Assembly: GCA_903843135.1 (NCBI GenBank)
Contig: CAIMOS010000246.1
Span: 1-50,397 of the forward strand
Direction: 5' to 3'
Source: an uncultured Ignavibacteriales bacterium
GTDB lineage: Bacteria > Bacteroidota > Ignavibacteria > Ignavibacteriales > Ignavibacteriaceae
DNA length: 50,397 bases
Below, one piece after another: positions 42,671-50,397 of the stretch. The notes beneath the pieces are model-generated. The model ran no database searches. It had not been told where the DNA came from and worked only from the letters and a program-made list of their open reading frames with translations. Both the position numbers and the translations under genes were made by a program. Within the stretch, counting starts at the first letter, position 1, and each line of letters begins with the position of its first letter.

Positions 42671-43660
42671 TCAGAAGCGAACGCCTAAAGAAATTCTCTG
42701 AACATTCGGGAGAATATCGTAAACCGAATAAGAATAGTCGAACCTTACAACTGATTCTCCGAACGGGAAATTTGTGCCCGCGCCGAAGGAAACATCCTGG
42801 TCATCGTAGTTATATTTATAACCGCCCCGCAGGAAGAGCCTGTCGAAAAATGTCAGTTCGGTTCCCAGATTGATCCTTTCAACGTTATCATTCGGGTGTG
42901 TGGCGTCAAGCCCCACTCTTGCTTTAAAGAAATCATCTTTATATACATCCATAGCCACACCCACCTGAAAATGCAGGGGCAGCGCGAAAGGTGTGGTGCG
43001 TAATCCGGCAGGAGTTAAACGGCTTACAGGATAATCCGGGTCTTTCAAATGTATAACATCAAGGTCGGGCCCGTCGAACTGAAAGTCAGGGCCGAAGTTG
43101 GACATACTCATCGCTATGGTGAAATTATTGAAATCGAGATTATACTGTGTCCCGATATCAAACGCTATACCTTCGGCTGTTTCATTCCAGATCCTTTGAT
43201 AAATATACTTAACGGTTATACCGGCTTTGAACCTGTCGGTAAAAAAGCGGGAATATGTCAGTCCCATCATCAGATCCTGTGCATCGAAATACCGCCCGGT
43301 ACCTTCCGGCTGTTCTTCCGTGGTGATCTCCATTCTCTCTGTCGTAAAAGAGATAAGACTCACTCCCAGAACGCCGGCTTCTCCCAGGTTGTAGGCGAAC
43401 GCGGCAGCGTTCAGATCGAAAAGTTCGAACCAGTTCAGGTATGTAAAGTGGGCGTCATAATTCTGAACGGATGCCAGCCCTGCGGGGTTCCAGAAAACAG
43501 AGGAGGCATCGTTAACGGACGCTATTACCGCGCCGCCCAGACCTTCCGCGGATGCGGCAACGGGTATCTGGAGAAACTGCGCGCCTGCCGTTCCTAAGTT
43601 CGAATACTGAGCGAAAGTAATTGCATTTACAAACAATACTATATAAAATATTTTTTTCAT
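42671..43660 (-). CDS. PorV/PorQ-family outer-membrane barrel
   Basis: 329 aa. Signal peptide (1-17, ending FAQ), then the family start GTAGAQFLQIPVAASAEGLGGA, ASVNDASSVFWNPAGLA, and repeating amphipathic strands to a C-terminal Phe (RISLGVRF). PorV is a 14-strand FadL-like protein that carries T9SS cargo from the translocon to the surface attachment complex. Paralogues exist in many copies in this group, so this copy may serve the secreted protein encoded just upstream rather than all cargo. Last gene of a four-gene operon. Confidence 0.9.
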   Translation of the reverse strand: MKKIFYIVLFVNAITFAQYSNLGTAGAQFLQIPVAASAEGLGGAVIASVNDASSVFWNPAGLASVQNYDAHFTYLNWFELFDLNAAAFAYNLGEAGVLGVSLISFTTERMEITTEEQPEGTGRYFDAQDLMMGLTYSRFFTDRFKAGITVKYIYQRIWNETAEGIAFDIGTQYNLDFNNFTIAMSMSNFGPDFQFDGPDLDVIHLKDPDYPVSRLTPAGLRTTPFALPLHFQVGVAMDVYKDDFFKARVGLDATHPNDNVERINLGTELTFFDRLFLRGGYKYNYDDQDVSFGAGTNFPFGESVVRFDYSYSVYDILPNVQRISLGVRF

Positions 43661-43677
43661 CTTAAAACTCCGTATCC

Positions 43678-46431
43678 TTACTTAATTATCGCAAATTTAT
43701 TGATGTACTCAGAGTCTTTTGTCTTAACCACGTATATATACATTCCCGGCGCAAGTTCCCTGCCGCCGTCTGTTTTGAGGTCCCAGTAGTGAGTGCCGTT
43801 CCGGGTGTTATGATAGAGCGTCTTCACCAGGTCGGCATCAAGTGTGAATATATATATAGTACATTCCGCCGGCAGATTTGTGAACTGTATCTGACGGAGC
43901 GGTTCCATACGCAGTTCTCCGAACTCCGGTTCATAGAGCGACGAAACCAGGTAAGGATTCGGAACAACCTTAATATTTTTGAGCATACTTTCGGTTATCT
44001 TCGGTACAACGCTTGCGCTGTTCAGTGTTATGCGGTATTTGTCCTTCAGGTTCGGAAGTACCGGTTTAACGATCTCAACCGAGTATATATTGCCTGCCGC
44101 GGGAGCCGAGGATGATTTGAAGTCGATAAGTCCGTTGATGCCGTCGAATGTAAATGATCCGAAATTATAGAGCGTGTCCACCTTAAGTATGCGGTTGGTG
44201 TCAAGACCGTTTGCGGAATCGACATAGACAGATACGAAAGGTGTTCCGCCGGCATCCACGCCCCGGCCCGTTACTTTAACAAGGTAGAGCATAGACTTGA
44301 TAAGCGTCTCATCATTCAGGGTGAAGGTGAAGACAACATTATCCGTACCGCTTACTTTTGAAACATTCTTTATTATTTCCGGTTTAGATAAAGTAAATGT
44401 AACACCGTCGGAAGTTGCCTGCGGCTTTTCGTACAAAAGCGGACGGAGCCCAATCACGGTGTCTGCGCCGTTTCTGACAGCCATTGCGCTGAAGTTGATC
44501 GTAATGTAATCGCCGGCTTTCGGGAGATACGCAGCATTAGTTGTAGTGTCCTGGATTTTCAGCTTTACGCCGCTGTTAATCGAATAGGAAGCGCCGGATG
44601 CGTATGCCTGCCCTTCTTTTATCAGAGCGTCTGTGAACAGATCATAAAGGTTGAATTTGTTAGGAGCAACGAACAGCAATCCGTAATTCTTTCCTTCCGT
44701 TTTTGTTGAGTCGCTTATCAGAAGAGTCGTGACAGTCTGCAGCACTCCTTTATCAACCCGGTTTGTGTATCCGAATTTAATATCGTAGTAATTGTTTTTG
44801 ATCGAATCCGCATCCACAGGCATTACTTCAAAATCATAATTGGATTTGCCGTCAGCGCTGTGCTCAATGCTCTGGACGCCGAGAGGGACCCGGCCCGCGG
44901 CGGATGAAGCGGGAGTGAGAGAAACCGTATTAATTGTGTTCAGGTTTTTCCCAAGCGGGCTTTCCAGAGATTCTATCAGCGAATCGCCTTTATCAAATGC
45001 CGTCAATGAATACCAGTACTCAAACCCATTTATTATTGTTGTATCGGTATAGCTGTACTGAAGCCCTCTGTCAAGACCGGACTGGTCTACAAGGTCAAAT
45101 TCACTCAAAAGCTTGTATGTAACGCCTTTATCGTTACTTCTGTAAAGCCTGTACCCTTCGAAGTCATTCAGGCCCGTGAAATTATCTTTTGATTTTTCGG
45201 CCTTATCATCCCAGAACAGGATATTCCTGCCGTCGCCGGCAAAGCCGTTCAGGCGCGGGGTCTGCGGAGGTTTTGCGATTTCAAAATTAAACTGCAGTAT
45301 CCTGTATGCTTCGGCAAGTGTATTGTTCGCCTCTGCAAGCGTTTTTCCGGCTAAAATTGCCGTTACAAAAATCAGTGTGTCGCCGGGATTCAGATTATAC
45401 GGGCCCGATGATGCATTTACAACGAGATCAAGTCCTGCGGCGGGAATCGTTGATGTATCGTCAAAGTTCAGTGTAGGATTGCTTCCGATATGGAAATACT
45501 TTGAACCGAGTGAAGAATTGTAAAGGTTAACGCTGCTGCTCATTATTCCGTACTGAAGCGAATCAACATCGCGATCATCGTTATAAATATTATAGTGCAG
45601 ATCAGTGATGCCTTTTTCAACTCCGTTCACTTTTGGAGTCTTAAGAAATGCCACGCCGAAATAACCGGTTGAGTTTTCGGGCCATTCTCTTGAATAACCT
45701 TTTGCATCATAAAAATAATAGAAGTTCTTTTCTTTATTAAAACCGTATTTATCATCTGCATATTCGTTAAGTCCTCCGCTTACATCGCCGATGTCGATAT
45801 CGGTGTATAAACTGAAGTACACATTACTCAGATTCTTTGTTCCGGTATTAGTAAGAATGAAGGTGTAAAAGATAATGTTCTGGGCAAATTTAACGCCGTA
45901 GCTGTATCCGATCTGCGTAACTTTAATACCCAGCGGACTTATTGTGTTTTTAGCGTCATCATAAGCGCAATAACTGTCCTGATCGGATTTTATAACCGGA
46001 TTTCCGTCAGCGTCTTTTGCCGGCCATCCGTTTACGGGGTGCCAGGTAGAAGGCTCATTGCTGACGGCGATCTTGCTAAGTTCATTATTATGGTACCCGC
46101 CAACCGCTTCAAATTCTTCATTTGTTGTATAGCGTCCCTGAACAACGTTTCCCGGGACACCGACAAACGGGTTGATCCGGTATATATGATGCTTACCGCT
46201 GTTTATCGGCCATTCGCCTGAAGGGCCCTGGGAGAGGCGGCGGGGATAAAGCTTTCCCCTGTTCTCAAAGAACAGGCCGATGTTGCTTCCGTTTTGAGTT
46301 CCGCCCGCCCTGTCAACAAAGCCGGTGGCTTTCTCAAATAATTCATCTCCGAAATTTCTCTCTTTATTCTTATCCTGAGCAAAGGCCGCAAGAGGAAGAA
46401 GAATAAACAGAACTAAAAATATTTTTTTCAT
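43678..46431 (-). CDS. Large secreted protein of the TonB/PorV operon with T9SS-like C terminus
   Basis: 917 aa from ATG 46431; a TTG four codons further up is less likely. Signal peptide ends at AFAQ. About 60-400 is beta-rich with many aromatic strands, the middle (about 385-500) looks fibronectin-III-like (FEGYRLYRSNDKGVTYKLLS, YWYSLTAFDKGD). The C-terminal about 80 residues form a FlgD/T9SS type A-like domain (VVPNPYLVSS, IYIFTLDADLVKTL, PGMYIYVVKT, NKFAIIK), without the NPFNP form. Spacing of 17-19 bp on both sides ties it to the TonB receptor and PorV gene. It may be a surface ligand-capture protein occupying the place of SusD; this is inference. Confidence 0.88.
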   Translation of the reverse strand: MKKIFLVLFILLPLAAFAQDKNKERNFGDELFEKATGFVDRAGGTQNGSNIGLFFENRGKLYPRRLSQGPSGEWPINSGKHHIYRINPFVGVPGNVVQGRYTTNEEFEAVGGYHNNELSKIAVSNEPSTWHPVNGWPAKDADGNPVIKSDQDSYCAYDDAKNTISPLGIKVTQIGYSYGVKFAQNIIFYTFILTNTGTKNLSNVYFSLYTDIDIGDVSGGLNEYADDKYGFNKEKNFYYFYDAKGYSREWPENSTGYFGVAFLKTPKVNGVEKGITDLHYNIYNDDRDVDSLQYGIMSSSVNLYNSSLGSKYFHIGSNPTLNFDDTSTIPAAGLDLVVNASSGPYNLNPGDTLIFVTAILAGKTLAEANNTLAEAYRILQFNFEIAKPPQTPRLNGFAGDGRNILFWDDKAEKSKDNFTGLNDFEGYRLYRSNDKGVTYKLLSEFDLVDQSGLDRGLQYSYTDTTIINGFEYWYSLTAFDKGDSLIESLESPLGKNLNTINTVSLTPASSAAGRVPLGVQSIEHSADGKSNYDFEVMPVDADSIKNNYYDIKFGYTNRVDKGVLQTVTTLLISDSTKTEGKNYGLLFVAPNKFNLYDLFTDALIKEGQAYASGASYSINSGVKLKIQDTTTNAAYLPKAGDYITINFSAMAVRNGADTVIGLRPLLYEKPQATSDGVTFTLSKPEIIKNVSKVSGTDNVVFTFTLNDETLIKSMLYLVKVTGRGVDAGGTPFVSVYVDSANGLDTNRILKVDTLYNFGSFTFDGINGLIDFKSSSAPAAGNIYSVEIVKPVLPNLKDKYRITLNSASVVPKITESMLKNIKVVPNPYLVSSLYEPEFGELRMEPLRQIQFTNLPAECTIYIFTLDADLVKTLYHNTRNGTHYWDLKTDGGRELAPGMYIYVVKTKDSEYINKFAIIK

Positions 46432-46462
46432 AATGTTTTCCAAACTTTGTTTTCCTTGTTAC

Positions 46463-48919
46463 CTAAAATTTCACGCTTGCGCCCAACCGGATACTGCGCG
46501 GCGGGCCGTAATTGGACGGATCGCGCATTCCTTCTGTGGAGGCGCCGCCTACGTATGTAAAATCAGGCTCGCCCGTATCGCTGTATACATATACAACGTT
46601 CTTCCTGTCTGTCAGATTCAGAACTTCTGCAAAGAGGCGCACTTTTGAAAGTCCCGCGATCCTGAACTCTTTTCCGATAACAAGGTCTATTGCATAAGTT
46701 GCGGGCATTCTTAAAGAATTTTTAACTACAAACCCGACATCTCTTCCGCCCGGTGTATAAGGATAACCTGACCCTGCTTTCACGATACAGCTGATGTCAA
46801 GATCATCGAGAGGAGCAACGCCAAAGATATAAGGGCTTTCGCCTTCGGGGATTGTGTATGTTACCGAAGCGTTGAATACGTGCGTTTTATCGAAATCGAG
46901 GAAGTATAACTGGGAAGATTCAGAAGTTCCCGGATACTGTTCCGTTTCGGATGAAGCGCTGCCTTTGGCTACTGAATATGTGTAAGTTAGTCCGCCGGCA
47001 AAATTCTTGTAGGGCCGCATATCAAGGTTAATTTCGAATCCGCGTATGTTCGCGTAATCCTCGTTAACGTATAAAGTATAGCCGACGTATCTTCCTTCAA
47101 AATACGGGAAGAGGTAGCGCGTACCGATAAGTCCTGTCACGTCTTTATAATAAGCCACGAGATTCAGCGCCGTGTAATCATTGAACTGGTGCGCAAGGCC
47201 GACTTCGTAGGCAATTGTCCTCTGGGCATCGAGATTCGGCTGGCCGAAAATAGGTTCCCTTACGTTCAGGTCATACTGCTGATTATCAAAAAGGAACTGG
47301 TACTCCGGATTCTGGAAGAAATGTCCGTACGCAAAATGGAGTTTCGTTTTCTCAGAAATCGGATGAGCGATACCTATTCGCGGGCTGATCTGGTATCTCG
47401 AACCGGCTTTGCCGAGGGAGAATGTATCCAGCGGGTTCAAACGGAATGAAGCATTCGCGTTCATAAAATCGAAACGGAGTCCCAGGTTAATAATTAAGTA
47501 CGGAAGTTCGATTTTGTCCTGAATGTAACCTGCAGCTTCATACGGAGAAGCGTCATAATTGTTTATATAAGGATAATCTCTCTTGGGATCATAAACATAA
47601 TCTAATTTGAGGTCGTGTTTCTTGAACTGCAGGCCGAATTTTGTTTCATTTGTTTTGTCTATCTGCCAGACCGCGTCAAACTTGAAGTCCAGTGTTGATG
47701 TGCGGCTGTCTGTAATTTCTTCAGGATCGGAACGCGAGTAAAATTCAAAGCTGTTTCCGAGATCGTCAAAATACGAACGCTGTGCCATCGGAATATATTG
47801 CGAAGTGTCTTTATCGAGTCCCGAATAATAAGTCTGATCAAAATATGAGAACCTGAAATCATAGAAAAATTCCGGTGATACTGAATGAGTAGCCGTAATA
47901 GTCGACTGTGAACTGTTCGTTCTTCTCTTCAGATACTGGTCAGGAATGTATTTATACATATGGTCATAGCGCTGCGAGTTTCCCTTGGTTCCTCTTGCGG
48001 AGAGTGTGAGCTTCAGCCCCTGCATCGCGAAAGAGGACAATTTCAGAAAAGCAGATCTTTCTTTGTTGTATCCCCAGGGGAGATAACTGCCTCTCTTATC
48101 CTGTTCCATAGAAGTAAAAAATCTGAGGTAATCGCCGACGATAGGGCCTTCGAAACTTGCGTTCATTCTTGACTCGTGCAGGTCACTGTAACGGTCTATA
48201 CCGAATTCGCTCGTGCGGTATTCGACCTTGCCCGCGTACTTGTCCGAGCCTTCGCGCGTAACAATATTTACAACACCGCTGAGCGCGTTGCCGTATTCCG
48301 CGTTGAATGTACCGCTTAAAAGGCTCATCTCCTGGATCGCGTCATTATTCAGCGATGTTGCCAGTCCGCCAAGCAGAGGATCGCTGACGTACATACCGTC
48401 AATCAGGTATGCAACTTCATTTGATCTGCCGCCGCGGATATGAAGGCCCGATCCGCTGCCCACAACACCTGCCTGGAGCGAGAGAAGGTCTGTAAAGCTG
48501 CTCACCGGAAGGGATTCGATTTTTTCCCTGTCTATTACGCTGATACTGCTTGTAAGGTCTTTTTGGATCATCGCGCTTTTTGCGGTTACAACCACTTCAT
48601 TAAGCTGAACTGCCTGCGGATCCAGAGCTATATCGATACGGGTTGTGCGGTCGACCGTAATATTTACGCCCTCCATAACAATCGTTTCGTAACCTAAAAA
48701 ACTTGCCCTGATACGGTATGTTCCGGGAGGGATGTTAAGAATAACGTAGTTGCCGTTAACGTCAGCTGCCGCCCCAAGCTTTGTTCCCTCGATGGAGATG
48801 TTTGCCATAGGCAATGCAGCGCCGGTCTGTTTATCGGTTATTTTGCCGGCGAGTTTACCGGTCACACCTGCAAATAAATTGCAGATAAGTATAAGCGACA
48901 CAAAAAGAATTTTATTCAT
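46463..48919 (-). CDS. TonB-dependent receptor with carboxypeptidase-like N domain, operon with PorV
   Basis: 818 aa from ATG 48919 (MNKILFVSLIL); the TTG four codons up is rejected as it would put four residues before a normal signal peptide. N domain about 22-105 (GKLAGKITDKQTGAALPMAN, YRIRASFLGYET), plug domain with LLSLQAGVVGSGSGLHIRGG and AYLIDGMYV, VNIVTREGSDKY, then the barrel ending KVRLFAEVLNL and SVKF. It imports an unidentified compound. The upstream SIS-domain regulator suggests a sugar or amino-sugar. Confidence 0.94.
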   Translation of the reverse strand: MNKILFVSLILICNLFAGVTGKLAGKITDKQTGAALPMANISIEGTKLGAAADVNGNYVILNIPPGTYRIRASFLGYETIVMEGVNITVDRTTRIDIALDPQAVQLNEVVVTAKSAMIQKDLTSSISVIDREKIESLPVSSFTDLLSLQAGVVGSGSGLHIRGGRSNEVAYLIDGMYVSDPLLGGLATSLNNDAIQEMSLLSGTFNAEYGNALSGVVNIVTREGSDKYAGKVEYRTSEFGIDRYSDLHESRMNASFEGPIVGDYLRFFTSMEQDKRGSYLPWGYNKERSAFLKLSSFAMQGLKLTLSARGTKGNSQRYDHMYKYIPDQYLKRRTNSSQSTITATHSVSPEFFYDFRFSYFDQTYYSGLDKDTSQYIPMAQRSYFDDLGNSFEFYSRSDPEEITDSRTSTLDFKFDAVWQIDKTNETKFGLQFKKHDLKLDYVYDPKRDYPYINNYDASPYEAAGYIQDKIELPYLIINLGLRFDFMNANASFRLNPLDTFSLGKAGSRYQISPRIGIAHPISEKTKLHFAYGHFFQNPEYQFLFDNQQYDLNVREPIFGQPNLDAQRTIAYEVGLAHQFNDYTALNLVAYYKDVTGLIGTRYLFPYFEGRYVGYTLYVNEDYANIRGFEINLDMRPYKNFAGGLTYTYSVAKGSASSETEQYPGTSESSQLYFLDFDKTHVFNASVTYTIPEGESPYIFGVAPLDDLDISCIVKAGSGYPYTPGGRDVGFVVKNSLRMPATYAIDLVIGKEFRIAGLSKVRLFAEVLNLTDRKNVVYVYSDTGEPDFTYVGGASTEGMRDPSNYGPPRSIRLGASVKF

Positions 48920-48956
48920 TTGGCTGACCAAAATAGTTTATGTTGTATAATATTGT

Positions 48957-49805
48957 TTACTCTGAGTAATAATCCTGCAGTCCGTCCAGCAGGCCGATCA
49001 TTTCAAGGGCTTTTGTTTTGTTCTTTCTTCCGCATTCCGTCGCTATGGCATTAATCAGCACCGCGATTCCGGTAAGCGCGTTGGTGTACAACAGATTTTC
49101 CCTGCTCACCAGCAGGTAATGGTCCGTGAACCTGGTTATCGGAGCGGTGGATTTATTTGTAATTGCAACACTTTTTATACCGAACTTTCGCGCGAATTCA
49201 GCGGCTTCAATGGTTTCTTTAGAGTACGGAGGGAACGAGAAGAAGATGATCATTCCCTTTTTAGGAATAAATGGTATCTGCTCAACGAAAGACTCGGAAC
49301 TGTGCTTGAAGTTCGAAGCGCTTACCGCGACCTGGTTGAGCTGGTAGGCAAGTATTTCCGCCATATGAAATGAAATCCCCAGCCCCGCAGTATAAACCCT
49401 GTCTGATCTTAGAATGAGTTTAATTATATCGTTAAAAGATTTTCTTTCAATACTGTTGAGCGTGGAATTTATGTTTTTAATCTCAATGTCCGCGATAGAC
49501 GAAAGGATATCGGTCTTAGGATCCGGTTTTTCTGTGGTGGGAAAAATATCACCGTTACTGATCTTATTCTGCAGTATCCCGGAGACATCTTCGCGCAGTT
49601 CACTGTAACCGGAATATCCGATCTGCTGCGCGAAGCGCACAACAGACGCGACACTTGCCTCGGCCTCTTTAGAAACTTCCTGAACGCTCAGAAAAGGGAT
49701 TTTTTCTAAATTGGACAAAAAGTAATCCGCTATCCTCTTGTGGTTCTTCGTAAAGCCGGGATAGTTTCCTTCGATTAGGTCTTTAAGCTGCCTGTAACTT
49801 GCCAT
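48957..49805 (-). CDS. MurR/RpiR-family regulator with SIS domain
   Basis: 282 aa. The N-terminal helix-turn-helix domain (1-77, core FLSVQEVSKEAEASVASVVR) is followed by an SIS sugar-phosphate-binding domain (about 120-255: RVYTAGLGISFHMAEILAYQ, KGMIIFFSFPPYSKETIEAA, VAITNKSTAPI). Members sense phosphorylated sugars such as N-acetylmuramic or ribose phosphates and usually repress transport genes. It is the first gene of the operon, 37 bp before the TonB receptor, which makes a sugar-linked signal for the uptake unit likely. Confidence 0.95.
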   Translation of the reverse strand: MASYRQLKDLIEGNYPGFTKNHKRIADYFLSNLEKIPFLSVQEVSKEAEASVASVVRFAQQIGYSGYSELREDVSGILQNKISNGDIFPTTEKPDPKTDILSSIADIEIKNINSTLNSIERKSFNDIIKLILRSDRVYTAGLGISFHMAEILAYQLNQVAVSASNFKHSSESFVEQIPFIPKKGMIIFFSFPPYSKETIEAAEFARKFGIKSVAITNKSTAPITRFTDHYLLVSRENLLYTNALTGIAVLINAIATECGRKNKTKALEMIGLLDGLQDYYSE

Positions 49806-49894
49806 TATTGCCTGTAGCTAATAATTCCCCGGTATTCAGTCTGCGTTTTGCAGCGCTGAACACCGGGAACTAAACGCATTACCAGCCGTTTGTT

Positions 49895-50397
49895 CTATTT
49901 TAGAACTGTCATTTTCTTTGTAATGGCGATGCCTTCGGCGCGGAGAGTATAGAAGTATGTACCGTTGGAAAGCCCTGAAGCGTCAAAGTTGCAGCTGTGA
50001 ACGCCCGCAGTGTTTATGCCTTTGAACAACTGTGCGACTTCATTGCCGAGAATGTCATAAACTTTTATCTCCGCATATCCTTCTTTCGGCTGGTTGTATG
50101 AAATCACGGTTGATGGATTAAACGGATTCGGGTAATTCTGCAGCAGTTCGTATGCTGAAGGATTGGAAACAAAATCTTTTATATCAGAAGGATACTGCTG
50201 ATTATATTTTTGTACTGCTTCAGCCATTGCAGCGTCCATTCCGGCTTTGCTGGTATCGTAAGCGATGGCAACGAACATATCGATAGAACCGCCCGCAGGA
50301 AGGTTCTTGCCCTGCTGTGAAAGCATCAGCACTCCGCCGTCGCCGCCGGACTGCCAGGAACTGTCCATACGGCCCAACGCCATCCAGTCATAGTATA
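49895..50397 (-). CDS. T9SS cargo protein, C-terminal part only (cut by window edge)
   Basis: The reading frame stays open through the right edge (codons for YYDW precede the first Met), so the gene starts outside. The visible 166 residues include a possible hydrophilic domain (SQQGKNLPAGGSIDMFVAIA) and a clean T9SS type A sorting domain (NYPNPFNPSTVISY, VYDILGNEVAQLF, ending KKMTVLK). No catalytic domain is visible. It ends 89 bp before the RpiR gene on the same strand; co-transcription is possible. Confidence 0.88.
   Translation of the reverse strand, partial: YYDWMALGRMDSSWQSGGDGGVLMLSQQGKNLPAGGSIDMFVAIAYDTSKAGMDAAMAEAVQKYNQQYPSDIKDFVSNPSAYELLQNYPNPFNPSTVISYNQPKEGYAEIKVYDILGNEVAQLFKGINTAGVHSCNFDASGLSNGTYFYTLRAEGIAITKKMTVLK

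Overview
The window most likely comes from a member of the Ignavibacteria / Chlorobi side of the Bacteroidota. Ten of its proteins end in a type IX secretion system (T9SS) type A sorting domain of the YPNPFNP...VYDILGNEVATL form that is abundant in Ignavibacteria. It also has a PorV/PorQ-family protein, two carboxypeptidase-regulatory-domain TonB receptors, a DUF2723 protein, and an EF-P whose loop resembles my recollection of Chlorobi sequences. This placement is inference from protein style; no rRNA, tRNA or other taxonomic marker is in the window.

Layout. 1-1267: 3' part of a T9SS-exported AGE-fold (epimerase-like) protein. 1441-3123 (-): ettA. 3124-3547: intergenic DNA with small hairpins and a lone plus-strand terminator. 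3548-4440 (+): higB-higA plus a second HigA-like regulator. 4464-7782 (-): a Tat-signal metallo-beta-lactamase-fold protein and a TonB receptor. 7903-11152 (-): OPT peptide transporter followed by peptidase T, a peptide import and hydrolysis pair. 11153-11914: gene-free island of worn palindromic repeats. 11915-14968 (+): large secreted VIT-domain protein, convergent with the next block across a shared bidirectional terminator.

15069-27390 (-) is the most distinctive block: a tightly packed seven-gene unit of about 12.3 kb. In transcription order it encodes an LTxxQ-repeat lipoprotein, a purple-acid-phosphatase-like enzyme, an arylsulfotransferase-like protein, a second phosphatase, a DUF1566-DUF1566-SUMF1 protein, and two more arylsulfotransferase-like proteins. 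The last six all carry T9SS sorting domains, so the products should act together at the cell surface or outside it, plausibly on sulfate and phosphate esters. Directly upstream (27589-29402, -) lies an ECF sigma factor, a membrane anti-sigma-like protein and an LTxxQ periplasmic sensor, laid out like CnrH-CnrY-CnrX. The lipoprotein heading the operon uses the same LTxxQ helical motif.

29970-35331 (+): an exported LolA-like protein, then a three-gene signalling operon (PDZ-containing multi-TM histidine kinase, receiver-PP2C phosphatase, OmpR-type regulator). 35474-36037 (+): efp with its own promoter and terminator. 36195-42397 (-): a lipoprotein, a family 9 glycosyltransferase, a DUF2723 membrane protein with its small partner, and a CDF metal transporter. 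42671-49805 (-): an operon of RpiR-type regulator, TonB receptor, large secreted protein and PorV-family barrel that looks like a regulated uptake or surface-assembly unit without SusD. The window closes inside another T9SS cargo gene.

Several short palindromic repeat families are scattered between genes. One copy sits in frame inside the sorting domain of the first gene. The same position of the sorting domain also varies in two other genes whose domain DNA is nearly identical, so sorting domains appear to be exchanged between unrelated cargo genes and used as a tolerant insertion site.
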